From: Clostridiales bacterium
GTDB lineage: Bacteria > Bacillota_A > Clostridia > Lachnospirales > Lachnospiraceae
Length of the DNA: 11,135 bases
Reading direction: 5' to 3'
Assembly (NCBI GenBank): GCA_030154385.1
Contig: JASKJZ010000044.1
Span: forward strand, 1-11,135
The notes beneath the pieces are model-generated. The model worked only from the letters and a program-made list of their open reading frames with translations, was not told where the DNA came from and searched no databases. A program made the position numbers and the translations under genes. Numbering within the stretch: position 1 is the stretch's first letter; the number at the start of each line of letters is the position of its first letter. Shown one piece after another: positions 6,023 through 11,135 of this stretch.

Positions 6023-6652
6023 TCAATCCTCTAAATACTCCAATTTGCTAACCGAAACCTCGTATGCAATCCTGCGATCAATTTCTGCGTCTGAAACTCG
6101 CTTTTGATATTCCCTGCTTTGTATCCTGCCCCAGACATGAACGTGCCCGCCAACCACAAATTTTTCTGCAAATCTTGCATTGCGTCCCCAAGAAATGCAA
6201 GGAATATAATCGGATTTACCATAAGGACGATTGACAGCCAGCAAAATATCTGCAATTTCCCTTCCAAGTGGTGTTTTTCGATACACAGGTGGTTTGCATA
6301 TGTAACCATCTAAGAAAATAAAGTTTGGCTTCTGGCTCTCATAACCTTCCTCACATAACCTAACTTCTCGTACAAAAACAGAAAGAACCAGTTTGTTTTT
6401 ATCTTCCTCATGCTTGTTGTAGGAGCGGAACTGCCCTAAAATTTCAATGTAAGAACCCCGATAGTCTCTTGTGATGTCCATAAGCCGTTCTGAAATCATA
6501 AGCGGAATTATATCCGAAGAATCGCTAAGCCTCTTTACTTCCACTTCTAAAACATAGAACCCTTCTCCAAACACTTCATGACTAAACGTAAAATCACTGA
6601 TTACCGTTCCTGCTATGCTCACCTGGTTGTTATCAAATACTTTGTCTGTCAT
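6023..6652 (-). CDS. SSB-like protein with two OB-fold domains
   Basis: A 209-residue protein from the ATG at 6652, selected because AGGAG (6665-6661) lies 8 bases upstream; the longer frame start at 6718 has no site. Two OB-fold-like halves are visible. The first (about 10-101) begins NQVSIAGTVISDFTFSHEV and includes YIEILGQFRSYNK, as in SSB proteins. The second (about 111-205) includes FIFLDGYICKPPVYRKTPLGREIADILLAVNR then SDYIPCISWGRNARFAEKFVVGGHVHVWGRIQSREY, a near-textbook SSB segment (PLG.EI....LAVNR, I.CI.WGR.A). It lacks the acidic DDDIPF-type C-terminal tail that bacterial SSBs use to recruit partners, so it is probably an accessory single-strand binder rather than the main replication SSB. 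Its cellular job is unknown to me. It is located between lysC and the CobA-like gene, same strand. Confidence 0.78.
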   Translation of the reverse strand: MTDKVFDNNQVSIAGTVISDFTFSHEVFGEGFYVLEVEVKRLSDSSDIIPLMISERLMDITRDYRGSYIEILGQFRSYNKHEEDKNKLVLSVFVREVRLCEEGYESQKPNFIFLDGYICKPPVYRKTPLGREIADILLAVNRPYGKSDYIPCISWGRNARFAEKFVVGGHVHVWGRIQSREYQKRVSDAEIDRRIAYEVSVSKLEYLED

Positions 6653-6700
6653 CTGTATGACTCCTCTCTTTTTTCGAATTTGTATCTTAATCTTTTTGTC

Positions 6701-6729
6701 ACTATAAAATATATTCAAAAAAAGGAAAA
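6701..6729 (-). promoter_or_regulatory. Weak candidate promoter of the SSB-like gene
   Basis: On the minus strand TATAGT (6706-6701) with a poor -35 TTTTCC (6729-6724) at 17 bases. It lies downstream of the lysC terminator and about 50 bases before the gene start, which is the right place, but the -35 match is low. Confidence 0.3.
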
Positions 6730-6744
6730 GAAGACCACTTTTCG

Positions 6745-6779
6745 TACGACAGAAAACGAGGCTGCTAGCAGCAGCCTCG
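6745..6779 (-). terminator. Intrinsic terminator after lysC
   Basis: A perfect 10-bp stem, CGAGGCTGCT (6779-6770 on the minus strand) with AGCAGCCTCG (6766-6757) and a 3-base loop, followed on the minus strand by TTTTCTGT. It starts about 10 bases past the lysC stop. The T run is short, so termination may be partial and some readthrough into the SSB-like gene is possible. Confidence 0.82.
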
Positions 6780-6789
6780 ACAAAAATCC

Positions 6790-7275
6790 CTATTGATTTG
6801 TTCCAAGTGCGAAGGCTTCATGCACGGCATTCATGGCTGTGTCTACATATTTTTCATCAATCAATACCGTTACTCGGATTTCAGAGGTCGAAATTTGTTT
6901 GATGTTGACATTCGCATCATACAATGCTTCAAACATTTTTGCAGCGACTCCAGCATTGGTCATCATGCCTGCACCTACTACCGAAACCTTTGCAACATTC
7001 TTCTCTACCTCAACGGCTGAACATTTTAAGCTTCCCGTACGATGTCTTTCAATAATTTCAACTGCCTCATCTACCACATCCTCTGCAACTGTAAAGCTGA
7101 TATCTTTTGTACCATTTCTTCCAACGGACTGCAAAATAATATCTACGTTGATTCCATGATTTGCCAAATGATTAAATAATTTAAATGCAACTCCTGGACG
7201 ATCTTCTAATTCTGTTACTGCTACACGTGCTGTATTTTTATCACAAGCAACTCCACTCACCAGCATTTTTTCCAT
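6790..7275 (-). CDS. lysC: Internal in-frame translation of aspartokinase beta (regulatory) subunit
   Basis: Inside lysC, AAGGAGGT (plus strand 7283-7290) lies 7 bases before the in-frame ATG at 7275 (Met245 of the long form, sequence MEKMLVSG). A perfect ribosome site exactly at the boundary between kinase and ACT domains is unlikely by chance. The product would be 161 residues holding both ACT domains only. In Bacillus subtilis lysC the beta subunit starts at almost the same place (about residue 246) and has about 163 residues, forming an alpha2-beta2 enzyme. By analogy the regulatory subunit is made separately here. Sequence evidence is direct for the site; the product itself is inferred. 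Confidence 0.82.
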   Translation of the reverse strand: MEKMLVSGVACDKNTARVAVTELEDRPGVAFKLFNHLANHGINVDIILQSVGRNGTKDISFTVAEDVVDEAVEIIERHRTGSLKCSAVEVEKNVAKVSVVGAGMMTNAGVAAKMFEALYDANVNIKQISTSEIRVTVLIDEKYVDTAMNAVHEAFALGTNQ

Positions 7276-8007
7276 TTTTACTACCTCCTTAACAACGGTT
7301 CCTTCTGTACGATTTAGACTGGAACGTACCACCAACTGTACGCCATATTTTTTTGCCATTTCAACGGAGCGATTGTGAAGCACACCTGCTCCCAGTGATG
7401 CTAATTCAAGCATTTCATCATACGTAATTTCGTCAAGCTTAGACGCATTTTTTACGATTCTTGGATCCGCCGTATAAACGCCGTCTACGTCTGTGTAGAT
7501 TTCGCAAGCATCTGCGCGTAATGCTGCCGCAAGAGCGACAGCAGTTGTATCAGAACCACCTCTGCCAAGCGTCGTATAATCATCGTATTTATTGATTCCC
7601 TGGAACCCTGTCACAATGACTATTTTTTTATTGGAAATCTCATGTTTGATGCGATCCGTATCAATTCGTTTCAATCTTGCATTTCCATAGGTCTCCGTCG
7701 TATTCATTGTAACTTGAAAAGCATTCAGGGATACTGCCGGAACTCCTAGAGAGTCCATCGCCATTGCCATTAGGGCCACTGAGGTTTGCTCTCCCGTTGT
7801 CAAAAGCATATCCAATTCGCGTTTGGACGCGTTGGGATTGATATCCCTTGCCTGCTCTAACAAAACATCCGTCATTTTTCCCATCGCGGATAAAACCACT
7901 ACGATTTGATTTCCTTTTTCATAATCTTCAATACATCGCTTAGCCACATTAAAGATTCTTTCTTTATCTGCCACCGATGTACCGCCGAACTTTTTGACGA
8001 TTAGCAT
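6790..8007 (-). CDS. lysC: Aspartokinase, alpha subunit (full-length product with C-terminal ACT domains)
   Basis: Phosphorylates aspartate to aspartyl-4-phosphate, the entry step for lysine, threonine and methionine. The 405 residues match the Bacillus-type alpha/beta aspartokinase (about 408). The kinase domain (1 to about 240) shows KFGGTSV (6-12), LLTTGEQTS (68-76), GFQG (134-137), TTLGRGGSDTTAVALAAAL (145-163) and TDVDGVYTADPRIV (172-185). Two ACT domains follow (RVAVTELEDRPGVAFKLF..., and KVSVVGAGMMTNAGVAAKMFEAL...), which bind feedback amino acids. The SD AGGAGG (8020-8015) overlaps the stop of the upstream apgM-like gene, so translation may be coupled. It is the last gene of the pheB-hom-apgM-lysC operon. 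Unlike dapA, no riboswitch is seen before it. An internal start makes a beta subunit (separate entry). Confidence 0.97.
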   Translation of the reverse strand: MLIVKKFGGTSVADKERIFNVAKRCIEDYEKGNQIVVVLSAMGKMTDVLLEQARDINPNASKRELDMLLTTGEQTSVALMAMAMDSLGVPAVSLNAFQVTMNTTETYGNARLKRIDTDRIKHEISNKKIVIVTGFQGINKYDDYTTLGRGGSDTTAVALAAALRADACEIYTDVDGVYTADPRIVKNASKLDEITYDEMLELASLGAGVLHNRSVEMAKKYGVQLVVRSSLNRTEGTVVKEVVKMEKMLVSGVACDKNTARVAVTELEDRPGVAFKLFNHLANHGINVDIILQSVGRNGTKDISFTVAEDVVDEAVEIIERHRTGSLKCSAVEVEKNVAKVSVVGAGMMTNAGVAAKMFEALYDANVNIKQISTSEIRVTVLIDEKYVDTAMNAVHEAFALGTNQ

Positions 8008-8017
8008 ATATTGCCTC

Positions 8018-9217
8018 CTAATTTAAAAATTTATCAATTAGCCGATAGCCTTCCTCTAAATAGTTTCCGCTTTCGGCAGCCTCTTTCTCGTTATAGTTCC
8101 AATTTCTTTCAATTTGCATGGTACTATCATACAAAAGATAAGGAACCGGATTGGACGTATGCGTACGCAGCGCGACTGGTGTTGGGTGATCTGGTAATAC
8201 AAGCATCCGATAGGATAATCCAGTTTCCTCCATTTTCTCTTTCACAATCCGTATCACCCGATTGTCCAGTGCTTCTATCGCTTGAATCTTTCTTTCTACA
8301 CTTCCTTGATGCCCCATCTCGTCTGGTGCTTCTACATGAAGGTAGACAAAATCAAATCCATCTTCCGAAAGCGCTTTTACTGCAGCAAGTGCTTTTCCCT
8401 CATAGTTTGTATGAAGAGTTCCATCTGCACCAGGAACGGTAATATTTTTCATACCAGCGCCAACTGCAATTCCCTTTAGCAAATCAACCGCGGATATCAT
8501 AGCACCAAGCTTTCCTGTTTTTTCTTCAAATGAATCAAGAGATGGCTTTGTACCTGCGCCCCAAAACCAGATGGAATTTGCCTTGTTAAGTCCTCTTTTT
8601 GCACGTTCTAAATTGATTGGATGATCATTTAATATACCATAGCTCTTTTTCATCATGGAGCATAGCATCTCATCCTTTGGAAGATAGGCTCCAATTCTTT
8701 GTGTTAAAATATCATGCGGAGGCGTAAGTGAAATAACCTCTCCATTCTCCCAAATTGTCAAATGGCGATAGCTGGTTCCAAGGTAAAACTGATAGATTTC
8801 ACTTTGCATTTCTTGTTTTACCACTTCTAGTAAAACAGCCGCTTCTTCGGTCGAAATCTCACTCGCACTATGGTCAAGTATTGTTTTTTCTTCATAGGGC
8901 AAGTCATCTTCTGACAACGTAACAATATTGCACCGTAATGCAATATCTGTCTCCTTCATTGGAACACCTATACTAAGCGCCTCTAATGGAGAACGCCCTG
9001 TATAATATTTTTTAGGATTATAACCTAGCACCGCAAGATTTGCCGTATCGCTTCCAGGGCTCATTCCCTCTGGAATGGTATGCGCTAACCCAATTTCAGA
9101 TTGCTTTGCAAGTGCATCCATCGTAGGGGTATTCGCATACGAAAGCGGAGTATTTCCACCTAGAGCAGCAATTGGTTCATCGGCCATTCCATCTCCTAAT
9201 ACAACTACATACTTCAT
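8018..9217 (-). CDS. ApgM-type cofactor-independent phosphoglycerate mutase homologue, probable homoserine kinase analogue
   Basis: A 399-residue member of the alkaline phosphatase superfamily, archaeal-type PGM branch. Metal/catalytic blocks are present: VVLGDGMADEP (5-15), PEGMSPGSDTANLAVLGYNP (49-68) with the nucleophile Ser56, FDFVYLHVEAPDEMGHQGSVERKIQAIEALD, LVLPDHPTPVALRTHTSNPVPY (339-360, DHxTP metal ligands). A real glycolytic mutase would not be expected between hom and lysC. In SEED-style comparative genomics, members clustered with hom and thrC and in genomes lacking thrB were predicted to be functional analogues of homoserine kinase. The operon position here supports that: hom stops 11 bases before this ATG and its SD (TTCTCCTT on the plus strand, 9223-9230) touches the hom stop. 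No thrB is seen. Family call is firm, homoserine kinase role likely but inferred. Confidence 0.88.
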   Translation of the reverse strand: MKYVVVLGDGMADEPIAALGGNTPLSYANTPTMDALAKQSEIGLAHTIPEGMSPGSDTANLAVLGYNPKKYYTGRSPLEALSIGVPMKETDIALRCNIVTLSEDDLPYEEKTILDHSASEISTEEAAVLLEVVKQEMQSEIYQFYLGTSYRHLTIWENGEVISLTPPHDILTQRIGAYLPKDEMLCSMMKKSYGILNDHPINLERAKRGLNKANSIWFWGAGTKPSLDSFEEKTGKLGAMISAVDLLKGIAVGAGMKNITVPGADGTLHTNYEGKALAAVKALSEDGFDFVYLHVEAPDEMGHQGSVERKIQAIEALDNRVIRIVKEKMEETGLSYRMLVLPDHPTPVALRTHTSNPVPYLLYDSTMQIERNWNYNEKEAAESGNYLEEGYRLIDKFLN

Positions 9218-9228
9218 CCTCGTTCTCC

Positions 9229-10437
9229 TTACCTATTAAAGCCTACCCGAATCATATTTCTTACGTTAAGCTGTCTTGCTTTTTCTTTATAGCTTCGCTC
9301 GGTCATTGTTTCGGTTATAAATCCGTAGTCTCCCGACACATTTGCTTTTATTTCCTCGATATCTCCAAACAGTTCCTTGGCCTTAGCTGCCTCATCTGCT
9401 GGAACACGAACAAAAAATCTCTGTTCCATATCATTAATATCCGCAAGCTCTAGTTTTTTACTGCTCCAAATTGTCATAATATTGGTGCCAAGATGTTTGG
9501 TTGCATCGACTACATCCGATACCACTGCACTTGCAGTTGGCAGCTTTCCAGCGCCTGCACCGTAAAACATGACATTTCCCAAAAGATTTCCTTTTACAAA
9601 AATCGCATTAAATACATCATTCACACTAAAGAGTGGATTATCAGATTTAATCATCATAGGTGCAATCATAGCAAATACCTTATCTCCAACCTTTCGACTG
9701 GTTCCAAATATCTTGATTGCAGCTCCTATTGATTTTGCATATGCAATGTCCGTATCGGTAATTTTGGTAATACCTTCGGTATAGATATCCTCATGATCTA
9801 CCTGCATTCCGTAAGCAAGGGATGTCAAAATCGCTATTTTTCGACATGCATCATAGCCTTCCACATCCGCCTCAGGATTTCTCTCCGCATAACCCTTTTG
9901 CTGGGCTTCTTTTAGGGCATCGTCATACTTACATCCTTCATAACTCATTTTAGTCAAGATGTAATTAGTGGTTCCATTTAAGATTCCGGTAATTTCTTGT
10001 ATCTCATCTGCAGTTAAGGATTGATTAAGAGGGCGAATAATCGGAATACCACCACCTACGCTGGCTTCAAACAAGAAATTCACTTGATTGCCTTTTGCAA
10101 TTTCGAGTAATTCTGCCCCATGCTTTGCTACGAGCTCTTTATTGGAGGTACAAACGCTTTTTCCTTTTTGAAGTGCTTCCTTCACAAATTCATAGGCTGG
10201 GTTTACACCACCCATTGTTTCGACAATAATATTTACTTCTGGATCATCTACAATGGTTTTATAGTCATGTACAATTTTATCCTGTATGGGATCCCCAATA
10301 AAATCCCGTAAATCCAGTACATATTTTACTTCTATTTCCTGTCCGGCACGCTTTGTGATGCTGTCTTTATTTTTACTAAGTACCTCGACCACACCGGATC
10401 CAACCGTGCCATAACCTAACACACTTATATAAATCAT
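9229..10437 (-). CDS. hom: Homoserine dehydrogenase
   Basis: Reduces aspartate semialdehyde to homoserine with NAD(P)H, the branch to threonine and methionine. The 402 residues include a Rossmann loop VLGYGTVGSGVVEVL (6-20), ETMGG (73-77), the TSNKELVAKHG block (97-107), GILNGTTNYILTKM (151-164), and NPEADVEGYDACRKIAIL (187-204) with the catalytic Asp/Lys residues. A shortened C-terminal ACT-like domain (about 332-402, DMEQRFFVRVPADEAAKAKELFGD...GDYGFITETMTERS) makes threonine feedback likely. B. subtilis Hom is longer (about 433). GGAGG (10452-10448) is 10 bases before the ATG. It is the second gene of the operon, 42 bases after the PheB-like regulator. Confidence 0.96.
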   Translation of the reverse strand: MIYISVLGYGTVGSGVVEVLSKNKDSITKRAGQEIEVKYVLDLRDFIGDPIQDKIVHDYKTIVDDPEVNIIVETMGGVNPAYEFVKEALQKGKSVCTSNKELVAKHGAELLEIAKGNQVNFLFEASVGGGIPIIRPLNQSLTADEIQEITGILNGTTNYILTKMSYEGCKYDDALKEAQQKGYAERNPEADVEGYDACRKIAILTSLAYGMQVDHEDIYTEGITKITDTDIAYAKSIGAAIKIFGTSRKVGDKVFAMIAPMMIKSDNPLFSVNDVFNAIFVKGNLLGNVMFYGAGAGKLPTASAVVSDVVDATKHLGTNIMTIWSSKKLELADINDMEQRFFVRVPADEAAKAKELFGDIEEIKANVSGDYGFITETMTERSYKEKARQLNVRNMIRVGFNR

Positions 10438-10479
10438 GATATCATATCCTCCATGTCCTGCTGCTTTGTATCTGATTTT

Positions 10480-10926
10480 CTATTCCCTTGATATGATTTT
10501 CAGAGAACGTATGCCATCTAGTGACTCAATTGCGTCAACCATCGTCATGACATCCACTGTGGAAGGATGAATTTCGACACTAATCGTCAGCGGGGCAATT
10601 CCATTGATTGGAATGCTCTGATTTATCGTCAGCACATTCGCTCCACTTTTTGCTACTTCATTTAGTACCATGGATAGATTGCCAGGCTCATCCTCCATCT
10701 GCATCATAAAGGTAATGGTTTTTCCTTTTGCATTTTCAGTAAATGGAAGGATATCATCTTTATATTTGTAATAGGAACTTCGGCTGATACCAACCACTTC
10801 GGTAGCTTCTTGCACTGTCATTGCCTTTTCGGAATCCAGTAAACGATTCGCATCAACTACCTTAACTAAGACCTCAGGAAGTGCTCTTCTCTTTACAATA
10901 AAATATTTATCCTTTTCGTGTTCCAT
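10480..10926 (-). CDS. pheB: UPF0735 ACT-domain protein, PheB-like regulator
   Basis: The 148 residues match the family's usual length (B. subtilis PheB about 147). The N-terminal half has a helix-turn-helix-like segment TVQEATEVVGISRSSYYKYKDDI (37-59), and the C-terminal half is an ACT domain (about 70-146) with EDEPGNLSMVLNEVAKSGANVLTINQSIPINGIAPLTISVEI, an amino-acid binding fold. An ACT sensor with a DNA-binding-like N-terminus at the head of the hom-apgM-lysC operon suggests that it senses threonine or another amino acid and regulates the operon, but the biochemical role of this family is poorly established as far as I know. GGAG (10941-10938) lies 11 bases before the ATG, a rather long spacing. 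The name pheB comes from Bacillus, where it neighbours pheA; a phenylalanine role is not supported here. Confidence 0.9.
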   Translation of the reverse strand: MEHEKDKYFIVKRRALPEVLVKVVDANRLLDSEKAMTVQEATEVVGISRSSYYKYKDDILPFTENAKGKTITFMMQMEDEPGNLSMVLNEVAKSGANVLTINQSIPINGIAPLTISVEIHPSTVDVMTMVDAIESLDGIRSLKIISRE

Positions 10927-10977
10927 TTATACTATGCTCCTCTTCTATTATAACCAAAACCATATGTAACTTTCTTG

Positions 10978-11135
10978 CCGCCATGCTACAGCCAGCTTGC
11001 TCTCTCTGTTCGCAATCTGTCCGCGAGGCTTCGCCTTTCCTTACCGCCATGCTACAGCCAGCTTGCTCTCTCTGTTCGCAATCTGTCCGCGAGGCTTCGC
11101 CTTTCCTTACCGCCATGCTACAGCCAGCTTGCTCT
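10978..11135. repeat. 66-bp GC-rich tandem repeat (at least 2.4 identical copies, continues beyond window)
   Basis: Copies start at 10978, 11044 and 11110 (the third is cut by the window end after 26 bases). Copies one and two are identical over all 66 bases, and the sequence left of copy one (from about 10970) is a decayed continuation of the unit end. The unit is about 58% GC by count, well above the surrounding genes. It contains GCGA-GGCT-TCGC, a 4-bp hairpin, and the near-repeat TCTGTTCGCAA/TCTGTCCGCGA. Since 66 is a multiple of three, the minus strand reads as a repeating 22-residue frame (MAVRKGEASRTDCEQREQAG...), which continues to 10907 and overlaps the pheB start; I consider it non-coding. 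No promoter for the pheB-hom operon is obvious between the repeat and the gene. Confidence 0.95.

Noticed and set aside
6653..6718. 22-residue N-terminal extension of the SSB-like protein
   Set aside because: It is Lys/Ile-rich, unlike the OB fold, with no ribosome site; the ATG at 6652 has AGGAG at 8 bases.
10947..10952. Perfect minus-strand TATAAT before the PheB-like gene
   Set aside because: Transcription from it would start around 10940, inside the Shine-Dalgarno sequence, and no acceptable -35 lies 16-18 bases upstream. The operon promoter is probably further upstream, in or beyond the repeat.
10907..11116. 69-residue minus-strand open frame made of 22-residue repeats
   Set aside because: It is the in-phase translation of the 66-bp tandem repeat and overlaps the start of the PheB-like gene. 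No ribosome site is evident, so it is treated as a repeat, not a gene.

Overview
The window looks like a chromosomal segment of a low-GC Gram-positive anaerobe, most likely a Clostridia/Lachnospiraceae member. This is inferred from the AT-rich sequence, strong AGGAGG ribosome sites, a lysine riboswitch on dapA, a UPF0735/PheB ACT regulator, a phosphoglycerate-mutase-like enzyme in a homoserine operon, and an alpha/beta-type aspartokinase like that of Bacillus. No tRNA, rRNA, CRISPR array or transposase was seen.

Left part, plus strand (1-3275). A C-terminal fragment of a SorC/LsrR-type sugar-binding regulator is followed by a convincing autoinducer-2 kinase (lsrK) and a small single-domain cupin. 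This looks like a reduced Lsr (AI-2 sensing and degradation) operon in which the cupin may stand in for a phospho-AI-2 processing enzyme. A phosphoribosyltransferase-like protein with a degenerate PRPP loop follows. The block ends in a bidirectional terminator that also ends the convergent dapAB operon.

Centre, minus strand (3322-5447). A strong promoter (TTGACA-17-TACTAT) starts two bases after an upstream stop codon and drives a lysine riboswitch with an intrinsic terminator, then dapA and dapB. These two genes carry out the first committed steps from aspartate semialdehyde to lysine/diaminopimelate. A second possible promoter with a 21-bp-spaced direct repeat lies between the riboswitch terminator and dapA.

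Next, minus strand (5449-6652), are a short CobA/BtuR-like P-loop ATPase lacking the usual family C-terminus, and a tandem double-OB-fold SSB-like protein.

Right part, minus strand (6757-10926). A tight operon pheB-like ACT regulator, hom, apgM-like (probable homoserine kinase analogue) and lysC ends in a hairpin terminator. lysC carries an internal AGGAGGT plus ATG at the position expected for a separately translated beta (regulatory) subunit. Together with dapAB the window holds most of the aspartate-family backbone: aspartate to aspartyl phosphate (lysC), homoserine (hom), probably phosphohomoserine (apgM-like), and the lysine branch (dapA, dapB). asd and thrC are not in view.

The right edge (10978-11135) is a GC-rich, identical 66-bp tandem repeat that runs off the window, directly upstream of the pheB-hom operon.
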